Below the pieces are notes generated by a model that did no database searches, was not told the DNA's origin, and saw only the letters and a list, made by a program, of their open reading frames with translations. Position numbers and translations under genes: made by a program. Shown here one piece after another: positions 51,040 through 64,000 of a DNA stretch of 64,000 nucleotides. The stretch is from Sipunculus nudus (Eukaryota; Annelida; Sipuncula; Golfingiida; Sipunculidae): positions 81,390,124 through 81,454,123 of the forward strand of contig CM049308.1 of NCBI GenBank assembly GCA_026874595.1, read 5' to 3'. Numbering within the stretch: the stretch's first letter is position 1; the number at the start of each line of letters is the position of its first letter.

Positions 51040-51362
51040 ACGAAATGCTTAGTGATCAATCAATTAAAGATTATGATCAATATAAATTGTTTATATTTCC
51101 CTCCTTTTTGTCTGCAGTGTGTGCGTTTTGTGAAACATATCGCATTTATAAATGATACTTTCTGTATAATGTAAATGCCCAGTTATGTTTTTTAATGCTT
51201 GTTTCACTGTGATTATTATTGTTTTGATTATTTGGTATTGTATATGTTTTGTATTTATTATAATTTATGTATTTAAATGCATTAATTTTTGCAGACAGGA
51301 GAACATGTTTCATTAGCCATAATGGCTACTATGTAATCCTGTTAAAATAAATATGTTTAAAT
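50068..51362 (+). mobile_element. 5'-truncated non-LTR retrotransposon (jockey-like) inserted in a minisatellite
   Basis: An insertion of about 1.3 kb carries the 3' end of a LINE: the last 323 codons of a reverse-transcriptase ORF, a 3'UTR of about 320 bp and an A-rich end with AATAAA-type signals. It sits inside an 18-bp minisatellite that resumes on both sides. The left flank ends in GTAA and the right flank resumes TAACGGTC, so the empty site would read GTAACGGTC; a TAA is shared by both junctions, as a tiny target duplication or microhomology. The palm domain with its catalytic Asp motif is missing, so this copy is dead on arrival. The intact reading frame suggests a recent insertion. 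Confidence 0.85.
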
Positions 51363-51776
51363 TAACGGTCTTTTACTGTGTAACGGTCGCCTACTGTGTA
51401 AAGGTCGACTGCTGTGTAACGGTTATTCGCTGTGTAACGGTCGTCCGCTGCGCAACGGTCATCTGTTGTGTAACGGTCGGCTGCTGTGTCACGGTCTTCT
51501 ACTGTGAATGGTCGCATACTGTGTAACGGTCGACTGCTGTGTAACGGTCATCTGCTGTGTAAAGGTCGGCTGCTGTGTAACGGTCTTTTACTGTGTAAAG
51601 GTCGCCTACTGTGTAACGGTCGACTGCTGTATAACGATCATCTGCTGTGTAAAGGTCGGCTGCTGTGTAACGGTCTTTTACTGTGTAAAGGTCGCCTACT
51701 TTGTAACGGTCGACTGCTGTGTAACGGTCATCCGCTGTGTAACGGTCGTCTCCTGTGTAACGGTCGTCTGCTGTGT
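51363..51776 (+). repeat. 18-bp minisatellite, right block, with a 90-bp higher-order period
   Basis: About 23 further copies of the 18-bp unit follow the LINE. Between about 51528 and 51720 five successive unit variants (GTCGACTGC, GTCATCTGC, GTCGGCTGC, GTCTTTTAC, GTCGCCTAC) repeat in the same order with a 90-bp period; for instance GGTCGACTGC recurs at 51528, 51618 and 51708. The open frames at 51486-51842 are products of the 3n-length repeat, not genes. Confidence 0.9.
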
Positions 51777-53372
<1,596 letters not shown>

Positions 53373-54582
53373 CTAACTGATAAACCCGGTATACCGGACT
53401 TATTACCGGGGTTTGGGAGACATATCAACTGAAATGTGTAATGTTGGCTCATTTTTTATTCTAAAAGTTAACATAAAATATAGGTTTTCAATGGGAAGCT
53501 GTCTCAATAAGATATGTTTAAATATTTTTTTTTTACATTTATTTTGTAGGGCTGTCCTCGTAGCAAGAAATTCATACCCCGGTATGTTTACCTTGAAGAC
53601 CTTGTCAGTGATGATGTTTACATTGCGAACCGGAATGAGACGCGGGGGCAGAAGAGTTATGATGATATTAGACTGGATTCTATCGTTGGACGTATAAAGA
53701 TTAGGTTGATGTGAGGTACATATGAAAGATTTATTAAATTTACGTTGCAAGGTAGCTGTTCCTGAAGAAAGAAACAGAAATATGCATACTTCGTATATAG
53801 CAGAAGCGGACCCAATGGGACTCCACGCAGAGGGTCCGTATCCTATTTTCAGCTACCGCAACCTTTTTTTTCATCGTATCAGACAAATTTTTAGGCCTGA
53901 AACCCCCGATACCACTCCGACCCCACCCCTTCCCCCGTCTGTTCCTGAAATTGGGACCTTGAATTAGGTTTTGTCATTAATCCTCCTGGGTTTGAACTCT
54001 CTATTTCATGAAGCGAGAAACATGTGTTTTTCTCTTTTACTGACCACGCACGTGGGTGAGAGCCTCGTTCAAATGTAAGGCCCGACAGGTTCAAATCCCT
54101 TACTGAAAGCAAGCGTTATTCATATGAAAAAATAGTAGTGTTTGAGGTTGAGTGACCACGATGCACGCATTCCGGTCAATGCCGAAGGCAGTTCGGCTGT
54201 GCTCGGTCTAATCTCCGTGCAAGTCAGTTAACACGGAAAAATCACTCAAAATTATACATACATTAAAAATTATTTATTCTCATATCGCCTATGTCACTGC
54301 GGGGATAATAACCTTTAAAATGATGTATGGCACAGTATTTTACACAAGAGATCAATGCGAACAGACGCGAAGCGAGTTCCTTTTATAAGTATTAGATATA
54401 TGAATTATATTATATAAGAGCAAAACTTGACACCTTGACGAGAAAGGACCCAAGGGAGCATCCAAAGGATTGGATTTTTGTTCATTGTTCGATCATTTAA
54501 AAGGTGAGGTATTTATTTATTATATCAGTCTTTGATTTCTTATTCTGTATGAAATCCATCTTTTGCTTTTCCACTATTGATG

Positions 54583-55005
54583 CTACAAACATAGATAAGG
54601 TAAGAGTAAAGCCATGGATAAGGTAAGACTACAAACAAGGATAATGTACGACTACAAACGTGGATAAGGTACGACTACAAATATTGAAAAGGTACGACTA
54701 CAAACATGGATCATGTACGACTACAAACTGATAAGGTAAGACTACAAACAAGGATAAAGTACGACTACAAACGTGGATAAGGTACGACTACAAATATTGA
54801 AAAGGTACGACTACAAACATGGATCATGTACGACTACAAACTGATAAGGTAAGACTACAAACATGGATAAGGTACGACTACAAACGCAAACGTGGATAAG
54901 GTACGACTACAAACATGGATAAGGTACGATTACAAACTGATAAAGTACGACTACAAACATGGATTAGGTACGACTACAAACATTGAAAAGGTACGACTAC
55001 ATATA
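54583..55005 (+). repeat. 22-23-bp minisatellite with a 113-bp higher-order period
   Basis: About 18 tandem copies of GGTACGACTACAAACATGG followed by ATAA. Five unit variants, one of them short (CTACAAACTGATAAGG), repeat in order with a 113-bp period between about 54637 and 54860. The array ends in ACTACATATACAAAG. No coding frame is maintained. Confidence 0.88.
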
Positions 55006-57000
55006 CAAAGAATAACTGTTAATCTGTGTAGATGCGGATTAATTTTATTCACGAGGCTTTAATTTCGCGATAATTTCGCTTTCGCGAAACCAACAACCCA
55101 CAAGAACAAAAGCCTTATCGTAACAGCATGGAAACATGGGTATATATAAATGTAATCAGAGTAAATGATGAACCCAGTGATGGTTTATAAATGTAGAACT
55201 ATAAATTATGTTATGACCAATAACACTGAATTAGTCCTATTTTCAAGAAGAAGTCGCAAACAAATTCCCTAACCTCAGTTGCAATGGAAGAAGTGTTAAG
55301 AAGCATAACCCTTTGCAGACGGACAGTATTTTAATTGAAACTGAGCATTTACACTCTGTGATTACTTAATAATTTTGTCAGAAACTTTTTGCTATAATTA
55401 GAGCGCCCTGAAATAAGATATGCATAAAATTCACAACAGTTAAGCGGGGACTTCAAAATGTCATGGTTCAATTGGACGGGTTAAAATATGAACAATCCTC
55501 AGCAAATTGCAAGATATTGTTTTATGCTGAAAACATCTCTACGCAGTCATGTTACTGGTAAATCCAAGATGAAGACTAAGATGGCCACCAAGACTCTATA
55601 ATGGCTTTAAATCATTTATTTTTCATCATAGAGTTGTGGTTTTGTTAATTTTTAACAGTTTTTTTATACCAGAAATCCATTTGCATCAGTGAAAAATCTT
55701 TACGTAGTCATATATCCACAATGCCATCGTCGATGGCGTCCAAAATGGTCACTTTAATTGCATTGCCATAAATAATTTATTTTACATAATAGAGTTGCTT
55801 TATTTGGCTTCAATGGATTCACAGACCTTAATACATTTTGTATTCATCGATGTCTGACAATACTATTTCATTCAGTCTGTTCTTTTGTGTCCGCTGCTGT
55901 TATATATGTATACATACTTCATATATTTTGTGTCATATTGTTTCATATATACATTGTTAACTCCTACTTTAATATATTGATTATTCCGCACGCTTTGATA
56001 CAGTATAATTTCGGTATCAGATAATGTTTAGCCGGACATATATGATGCCCATACTTTCAAGCCGTGTCTATAGAAACAGGAATGTCGCTTAAGGCTATTT
56101 ATTTACATAACACTTTTGATATAAGTATAAATATTTCAAGTTACATCATCGGCCACAATGTGTATTTTCTCCCATTTGTTACGCTACCCCTGAAGCCAGC
56201 CCCCGCACCCCCCCCCCCCCCTTCGGATGATAATATCCCCCTGTTTACAGCTTTGTATTATAACTGTAGCATACAAAACATTTTTTCCTATCTCAGGCGT
56301 CATAGCCTTATAACAAACAACGTTTCCGGGTACTCTCTATAATGAAATCAGGTCGGACTGAATCGGTGATCGAGACATTGAATTGTGATGCAAGGAGCCA
56401 TTGTCAAACAGATACAACGCGGAAGCCACAAATACAATATATAATTCTTGTACTTTTTTTAAGATGTAGTATAGGCCACAGGGTTTTAATTAGATATCCA
56501 CTCCTACGAGACACATGTCACTGTCCACGTGCCCGTTGCTTTGTATACACATATATCATAAAAGTCTGCGGGGGCGGGCTTCGAGTATTTCGTGTCACTT
56601 CTGGTCATTTATTGTAGTCTCCTGCTAAATATACTGCTTCCTGATTGTGGTTTTGCGTAAAAAGTCTTTTGTTAGAATTCCGCTATTATTCTAAAACCGT
56701 AATGTATATGAAAAAAAAACTAGCATGGGTGTAAAAGCTAGGTCGTTCAGAAAGACATTATTGTGAGCATGGTAATGACCGTACCACAGTGCGGCGCTAC
56801 CGGGGGGCGGCAGGGGCGATTCGCCCCGGGCGGTACGGATATAGGGGGCGGCATTTTGGTCAGTTAGTATAATATTGAGATGTAGCATGACGAGGTCAAC
56901 AAAAAATCCAAATTTCTGGGAAAAATTGTGTCTTTTTTTATAGATTTGCTGGAAAATCATATATTGTCATTTTACGTGTTTACGTTGGCGACTATGTGAA
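55006..57000. other. Non-coding stretch
   Basis: C14 run at 56208-56221 and a GC-rich patch at 56790-56850 (GGCAGGGGCGATTCGCCCCG, a local inverted repeat). The open frames at 56064-56617 run through the C-tract or AT-rich DNA and are not gene-like. Confidence 0.45.
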
Positions 57001-57016
57001 AAATTGTTTCTAACCA

Positions 57017-57091
57017 ATGCGTGGTCGGAGCCTGCACGACTACCTCCGCCAGACAAGATCCTACTCAAGCTGTATTCCACACGGTTCACAG
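57017..57091 (+). CDS. Candidate first coding exon (25 codons), unrecognised
   Basis: An ATG at 57017 opens a GC-richer frame of exactly 25 codons, MRGRSLHDYLRQTRSY onward, ending GSQ at a strong donor CACAG|GTAAGC (GT at 57092). The frame also stays open into the putative intron to 57313, so it does not by itself prove splicing. No TATA box or partner exon was identified and the family is not recognised. Confidence 0.2.
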
Positions 57092-57483
57092 GTAAGCTCC
57101 AGAACAATCGCAGCCTCTAATATCAATGTCCTCTGCCGAGACAAAATAAATAGCCCATATCGCAATGGCATATCATGTATTAAGTTGAAAATGAATAATG
57201 GAGATCCTGATCACCTACACAATGTTATTGATAGTTCTTCAGGTGCTACCCTAACCAAGTTACCCTCAACAAAGGTTCACCAAAATCCGTTCATCATATT
57301 TCTTTTTGTGTAAAAGTTGATATGGCATTCAAACCAACCAACCAAGCAAATTTAAAGTATAATAACTCGATCAGAAGTATAATACAACTAGATATATGCA
57401 GTCATCAAGCGATTATTGGAAACCCCCATCCCCTCACCTCCCCCACCCCCTCCACACTGCCACCCACAACTGAGCGAAATTGT

Positions 57484-57546
57484 GGAATCGGCTACTTAGT
57501 GTACGACCTTGTAAATAAAGGAATCGGCTACTTAGTGTACGACCTT
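57484..57546 (+). repeat. 27-bp direct duplication, period 36 bp
   Basis: Two exact copies of a block beginning GGAATCGGCTACTTAGTGTA (57484-57510 and 57520-57546) are separated by GTAAATAAA. A short recent duplication next to a C-rich tract. Confidence 0.85.
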
Positions 57547-59479
57547 TGAGATCTAGCGCAAATAGAAAATGGTAGGAGAAAGAAGAGAAAAAGAAAACAA
57601 TTGTTTGAAATCTATGGCTATGGTTTTGTACTCGGGATGAGGGGGGAGGGGCTATGTAGGTCAACTGACTAAGTGTTTCACCCAAATATGAATATAGAAA
57701 TTAACTGATCAGCCCTTATAAGTTTCTCCTTCATACAAGGGAGGCATAATCAAAGAAGAATGGCACAGCAGTACTGTCATGTTCTTCTGTGGCGTTGTTT
57801 GGTTCCGTTAATAAGCCATGACCCGCGGTCAGTTCGAAAGTTCAATTTTAATTACTTTAATCTTTACCTTTGACCCCTTTAGCACAATATTTAGCCAGAG
57901 AATATAAACATCTTCGCCACCGTATACATCATATATCCTAAATAATACGCAATTAGCGCCTCTCCTTCCAATTTGGCCCTGAATCAATTAGCAATTCCGT
58001 CTACATTCCTTGCAGAAAACATAACAAAAAATGTCAGGGAACGTATAATTGAGGGCATTTATAGACAGCTATATAAGAGATATAGATGTCAGGTCGTAAA
58101 CCCAGGCGAGCTAAATAATCTCTTGTAATAATAATATTGTGTTAATGACAATAATAAATAATGAAAATGTGTTTTCGCTAGCTTTGTTAGCACTTCCCGG
58201 GATCGGTTATAGGAACAAGACATCTTTTCTTGTGATACATTGCCTTTTTGTCAGTTTCTTTGTTAACACGCAGAGTGAAAGGTAAGGGTAAGTTCAAGTA
58301 TTGTATATAACAAGGACAGTAAATCACCTGAGTGTTCTGTATATTGTTACATTAATATGTCTTTCGTTACTAAGGACTTGATCTCTGCTTGTGTCTATTG
58401 ATGGAACAGAAGTAAAATTGCACAACATTATGAATACTTTTAGAAATACTTTTAGTTTTGGAGCGTATTATAAACTTAAATCTTTTGATATGGAACTATC
58501 CTGAGGTTATTCTTTTCTTCAATGGTTCATAGTGTAATATCTTATGCTTCAATATTCCGGGGGGTGGGGGATCTGACCATTAAGAACAAAACGAAAATTG
58601 AGTGGATTGGAAAAATAGCAGAACAAAGTTATTAGTTTCGGTTTCACGGAAATAAATAATCTTTATGAAAATAAAGATATGAGTATGATAAAAAGAATAG
58701 TTGGAGAAAAAAAACCTGGTCATTGACTTTATTGTCTGGTTAAGATTAGACAGAACAAATAAATATTATACAGTACAAATATTAACTCAAATTCATTTTT
58801 GCCAAAACACACATTTTAGACCACGCATTATTCGGCTGTTTTACAACTTTCATACATTTAGGACAGGTAGATATGACGTCCCCATGGATCTTTCACGTTT
58901 CGTGGGTACAGGACACCAAGTCATATTCGTGTCGCGAGCGCAAAGCCCTCGATAGAGCCTCTTTATAATCTGTATTCTCTGACCTACTGCCATTTGTTTC
59001 CTGGCATCAGCTGTTACGTAGAATATGAACTGTGGTGCTGGGTACACTTAACACCTTAGCGGACGGGAAAGGCAATCATTAACAGGAAACAGAAACTCAC
59101 CTAAACCTGACCAATCTGGATTTTGTTTTCTCATTGCCGGGTTCAGACATTCAAGTGATTCTTGCAATAAGCTTGGATACGTGGATATAGAACAACGCCA
59201 AGGCGCCATTTGGTGGTGAAAACTTTATATTTGTTATCTTAACATGTGACATAAGTGACAAGATAATACGCTAGACATGTCTGGTATTCTAGGTAATTAT
59301 CATAAATACTGAGTTATATGAAGATATTTATTTAGCCACCATCATATCATATACCATTTGGTCTTTCCATCGAAATAAATTGTTCAAGTCTGAACTGTAC
59401 AGAATTTTTATTGTTTCCTTTTATTATGCGCGACCCTGGTTGAGGGCCACGCTGCAGATACTTTCCCTTATGTAGTTAG

Positions 59480-59510
59480 CATGACTGAGTCGGGGCCCGT
59501 CTCAGTCATG
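59480..59510. other. 31-bp near-perfect palindrome
   Basis: The arms CATGACTGAG and CTCAGTCATG flank a GC-rich centre (TCGGGGCCCGT) that is itself nearly palindromic, so a stable hairpin is possible on either strand. Confidence 0.8.
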
Positions 59511-60609
59511 GTGCAGGAACAAAGTTTAGCGTCAATTACATAAACTTAGTTGAAACTGCTGGGGCAATCTCCCCGAAAGGTTGGTAATATAGAAGGTAAT
59601 CTCGAAGGTAATATGAATAAAGAGAAGAGTGGAACTAATCGAATGTTCAGACTGCATGGGGGCTTCTTATAACTCAGTCAAACCAACAAAAAGTTTCACT
59701 TCTGTTGGTTAAGTTTCTGGGTTTTTTTTTCTGAATAAGCTGGGCAACGTTAATTGACACTTAATTACCGCAAGCCAGGGTGGCCAGGTGACCTAGTTTT
59801 TTACAATTGTTGTTGTTGAAGATAACTGCCTCCATTTTTAATAAAAGCTTGTACATGTGTACATACGCAGAATCTCATTCCGGTTTCGGACACAATTGAC
59901 GCTTCCTCTCATTTTATCTTGGTGTTAACCAAGCGCGGTGCACCTGCGGACCCTGGATGTATAACTGTATGTATCATAAAGGAACTCACGATCTTCCGCT
60001 TATGAGCCATTAACACCACAGAAGCAGGTCAGGTGACATAATTACTACAGTCAACACGAGCTCCCTCTTTTTTCATAGTTTCACTCACTAATTTTACATT
60101 TTGCATTAAAATAACATTTTTACACGATAAATGGTTTATAGTTTTTGACCAGTATTTCAGTATACAATGTCAAGAAAATATATATCTCATTTTGTACCTG
60201 TTTGAAAATATGTAATGTAAAAAGCATTTTTCGTTAATTATTTCTAAAAAGCAGTTACAGCCATTTTGAATTGTCCTTTTTCTGTCTTCATTTTCAATTT
60301 TTGGGAGTCAGTGGGAGGGAAATGAACCAAATGGCACGTAATGAAATGAAATGAGGCATAAAGACCTAGCGACGTACAACCCGGTACACATAACAGAAAT
60401 CCTTCCATATGAATGTGTGGCTGACCAATGGTCCAGATGGACATTCCCAATTAGAATTAGAGGCAGAGCATCTGCAAATTAGGGGGCTAATGTAAAATCC
60501 ATCTAAAGGTTACAGGTCATTTCCAGGGACGTGGCCATATACCACTGGGTAATGACTCCATAGCTATTAACTCCTACAGGGGAGGAAAAAGGCAAAAAAA
60601 AAAAGAAAA

Positions 60610-60900
60610 GAAAAGAAAATAAATTTACCTATTTTGAATCCCAGTCCGCTCCAATCTCTTTCAAGAAAATAATAAAATTTTGATAAAATAACGTTTTTTA
60701 TGATATTGTTTTGACTGGTAGCTAAACAATTTTGTTATTACCATGCTGATTATATTATTTTTTATCGAGAAAGTAATAAAAGGAAAAGCAATCGAACCCT
60801 CGCAAGGATATATGGAATAAAAAACTGAGAAAAATATTTATTTAAATTTTTGGACGTTACGAGGACAAAGTATTGTATTTGGCCTTTTCAAAAATGCCTC
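60610..60900. repeat. Dispersed repeat, copy B
   Basis: This is the partner of 24490-24760 in the same orientation, preceded by an A-rich (AAAAG)n stretch. Both copies are diverged. Confidence 0.5.
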
Positions 60901-61774
60901 TACGTCTGCCTTTCGGTTTTCCCGCCATTTCATTGTTGAAATCGATTGCCCACGAGATTCAGAATTCCACTTAAAGTCTTAAATCAAAGATATATTTCAA
61001 TGAAATTTTACGGCAGGATTGGTTTTTCCAGCAAAGGAGTGCATTCAAGCTTAGCATGTGATCGGGAGGGATATACGTTTTGGTGGAGGAATTAAACATA
61101 AAGACCTTAAATATGATATACCCGAGATATATATAATCACTTCTGGGTGATCTTTCGTACCTACCTCGAACCAAGGGTCCACATCGAGACCTAATACAGA
61201 CGCAAATATCCCATAATTAAGGGTAGCATTTTTTCATATCGAGGCGGTATTGTTGAAATTTAATATAAGCAGCAGAGAAAGGAATTGTACTGCGGCAGAT
61301 GGAATCACATACTCTGTGGATGAATAGAAAACGCCAAAACAGATGAGACTTCTGAAAATCCTGTTGCAGTCGGAAATGGTTCGGCTCATGTGACTGTAAT
61401 CAGGCCCAGAAACATAGAGAAAGGGAGTTATTTCATTCGAATGTGTGGTGAATCACCATCTGCTCTTTCAAATGAATCTGCGAATGTTTTCGAATCTTGG
61501 AGGAATTTAAAACTATGATAGGTCATGTTAATTTTATTTTATCATTCATAGCAATGGGAAATATCGAAATCATGAGACGCATTGAAGTTCTATATCAAGT
61601 TTGTTTGTGCTCGTTTTCTACAACCTGTGCCCCATTTCCTTATTTCTGATACATATCCTTTTGTCTGATGAACGCTCCATAGTATGTCATCGACCAGTAG
61701 AAAATGGGACTTCCTATCATCTAGAAACGTTGGAATAATATAATATACTAGATCGTCTCAACAACATGTGTCTG

Positions 61775-61778
<4 letters not shown>

Positions 61779-61815
<37 letters not shown>

Positions 61816-61838
61816 AAGAGAGCGAGAGAGAGAGAGTT
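61779..61838. repeat. (TG)n(AG)n microsatellite
   Basis: TG units switch to AG with a few AAAG and GCGA interruptions, directly before the 62-bp satellite. Confidence 0.9.
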
Positions 61839-61840
61839 TA

Positions 61841-64000
61841 GCTGTACTTCATCTCCAGTAGAGGTGGAAGAGAGATCCCGGCCTCCACAGAAAATGTAAT
61901 CAGCTGAAATACATCTCGACAAGAGGCGATGGAGAGATCCCGGCCTCCACAGAATCTCATCAGATGAGCGACTCTACACAAGAAGTGTTAGAGAGATCAC
62001 GGCCTCCAAAAAACCTCATCAGCTGAGCTACATCTTCACAAGAACTGACAGGGATTTCCCGGACTCCACTGACTCGCTGATCATCTGAGCAACATCTGCA
62101 CAAAACGTGACAGAGATATCCCGGCCAACACAGAACCTTAGATCAGCTGAACTACAACTCCAGAAGAAGTGACAGAGAGATCACGGCCTCCACAGAACCT
62201 CAGATCAGTTTAGCAACATCTACACAAGAAGTGACAGAGAGATCACGGCCTCCAAAGAAACTCATCAGCTGAGCTACATCTCCACAAGAACAGACAGGGA
62301 TATCCCGGCCTCCACAGACTCGCTGATCATCTGAACAACATCAGCACAAGACGTGACAGAGATATCCAGGCCTACACAGAACCTCAGATCACCTGAGCAA
62401 CATCTCCACAAGACGTGACAGAGATATCCCGGCCTCCACAGAACCTCAGATCAGCTGAGCAACATCTGCGCAAGACGTGACAGAGAAATACCGGTCTCCA
62501 TAGAACCTCAAATCAGCTGAACTACATCTCCAGAGGAAGTGACAGAGAGATCACGGCCTCCGAAGAACTTCAGATCAGCTGAGCAACATCTCCACAAGAC
62601 GTGACAGAGGGATCACGGCATCGACTGAACCTCAGACCAGCTGAGCAACATCTGCACAAGACCGGACAGATATCCCGGCCTCCACAGAACCTCAGATCAG
62701 TTGAGCAACATCTACACAAGAAGTGACAGAGAGATCACGGCCTCCAAAGAAACTCATCAGCTGAGCTACATCTCCACAAGAACAGACAGGGATATCCCGG
62801 CCTCCACAGACTCGCTGATCATCTGAACAACATCAGCACAAGACGTGACAGAGATATCCAGGCCTACACAGAACCTCAGATCAGCTGAGCAACATCTCCA
62901 TAAGACGTGACAGAGGGATCACGGCCTCCACAGAACCTCAAATCACCTGAGCAACATCTCCACAAGACGTGACAGAGATATCCTGGCCTCCACAGAACCT
63001 CAGATCAGCTGAGCAACATCTGCGCAAGACGTGACAGAGAAATTCGGTCTCCATAGAACCTCAAATCAGCTGAACTACATCTCCAGAGGAAGTGACAGAG
63101 AGATCACGGCCTCCGAAGAACTTCAGATCAGCTAAGCAACATCTCCACAAGACGTGACAGAGGGATCACGGCATCGACTGAACCTCAGACCAGCTGAGCA
63201 ACATCTGCACAAGACCGGACAGATATATCCCGGCCTCCACAGAACCTCAGATCAGCTGAGCAACATCTACATAAGACGTGACAGAGATATCCCGGCCTCC
63301 ACAGAACCTCAGATCAGCTGAGCAACATCTGCACAAAACGTGGCAGAGATATCCCGGCCTCCACAGAACCTCAGATCAGCTTAACTACACCTCCACATGC
63401 GGTGACAGAGATCTCCACAAGACGTGACAGAGGGATCACGGCATCTACAGAACCTCAGATCAGCTGAGCTACATCTTCACAAGACGCGACAGAGGGATCA
63501 CGGCCTCCACAGAAACTCAGATCAGCTGAGCAACATCTTCATAAGACGTGACAGAAATATCCCGGCCTGCACAGAAACTCAGATAAGCTGAGCAACATCT
63601 GCACAAGGCGTGACAGATATATCCCGGCCTCCACAGAACCTCAGATCAGCTGAGAAACATCTACATAAGACGTGACAGAGATATCCCGGCCTCCACAGAA
63701 CCTCAGATCAGCTGAGCAACATCTGCACAAAACGTGGCAGAGATATCCCGGCCTCCACAGAACCTCAGATCAGCTTAACTACACCTCCACATGCGGTGAC
63801 AGAGATCTCCACAAGACGTGACAGAGATATCCCGGCCTCCACAGAACCTCAAATCAGCTGAGCAACATCTCCACAAGACGTGACAGAGATATCCAGGCCT
63901 ACACAGAACCTCAGATCACCTGAGCAACATCTCCACAAGACGTGACAGAGATATCCCGGCCTCCACAGAACCTCAGATCAGCTGAGCAACATCTGCGCAA
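61841..64000 (+). repeat. 62-bp satellite array with higher-order structure, open at the window edge
   Basis: About 35 tandem monomers near 62 bp share GTGACAGAGA, TCCCGGCCTCCACAGAACCT, CAGATCAGCTGAGCAACATC and CACAAGAC. Longer blocks repeat as well: a run of distinctive monomers (with AAAGAAACTCATCAGC, then GACTCGCTGATCATCTGAAC) appears at about 62221 and again 492 bp later. Another (CATCTGCGCAAGACG) recurs after about 554 bp, and a CTCCACATGCGGTGACAGAG block recurs after 394 bp. The 62-bp length is not a multiple of three, so no frame is maintained. The array begins right after a (TG)n(AG)n tract. Confidence 0.9.

Larger units (their letters stand above)
57547..61778. other. Non-coding stretch
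   Basis: Apart from the palindrome at 59480 and the dispersed repeat at 60.6 kb, no gene, RNA or repeat termini were identified. Confidence 0.45.

Noticed and set aside
54050-54110. Second tRNA-like B box (GGTTCAAATCC)
   Set aside because: No matching A box or cloverleaf could be placed upstream.

Overview
This is a 64 kb piece of a eukaryotic nuclear genome that is poor in genes and rich in repeats. It is AT-rich, with very long (AT)n, (AG)n and (AAT)n microsatellites, many poly(C)/poly(G) runs, non-LTR retrotransposon remains, small inverted-repeat transposons, several minisatellites with higher-order structure, and spliceosomal GT-AG exon borders. A lophotrochozoan, most likely a mollusc and perhaps a bivalve, fits this repeat landscape. 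That is an inference from general character, because no species-specific marker is visible.

One host gene is well supported. It lies on the minus strand: a CpG-rich promoter-like block (about 28.44-28.88 kb) precedes a start-codon exon (28415-28437). The exon ends in a consensus donor and, after an intron of about 16.4 kb, joins in matching phase to a 159-bp coding exon (11838-11996). Together they encode the first roughly 61 residues of a protein rich in Tyr, Gly, Pro, Ser and Gln. The family is not recognised, and the remaining exons probably lie left of the window. Weaker single-exon candidates are listed at 3559-3621, 47153-47289 and 57017-57091, all on the plus strand.

Layout. 1-5 kb: non-coding with microsatellites and a candidate promoter/exon. 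5.27-8.55 kb: four diverged tandem copies of a unit of several hundred bases separated by (AAT)n, the third split by a 1438-bp inverted-repeat transposon with a 3-bp target duplication. 8.5-11.8 kb: AT-rich, no genes. 11.8-28.4 kb: the gene's second exon and long intron, which holds a 2.5-copy tandem repeat (15.2-16.0 kb), a 1.6-kb inverted-repeat structure (19.3-20.9 kb) and a possible regulatory cluster (21.7 kb). 28.9-44 kb: mostly unannotated, with a 415-bp fold-back element at 38.5 kb. 44.8-46.2 kb: a decayed LINE ending in a (TTCTG)n tail. 46.5 kb: a tRNA-like pseudogene or SINE head. 47.1-48.0 kb: candidate exon plus CpG-rich block. 49.4-51.8 kb: a small MITE, then an 18-bp minisatellite split by a young 5'-truncated LINE with an intact 323-codon reading frame. 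54.6-55.0 kb: a 22-23-bp minisatellite. 61.8 kb to the right edge: a 62-bp satellite array with higher-order repeats, continuing beyond the window.

The clearest biology here is nested insertion history: transposon into tandem repeat, and LINE into minisatellite, each leaving a readable empty site. Two inverted-repeat elements with related termini also recur. No operon, CRISPR array or defence-like system is present, and nothing seen justifies claiming a new biological system.
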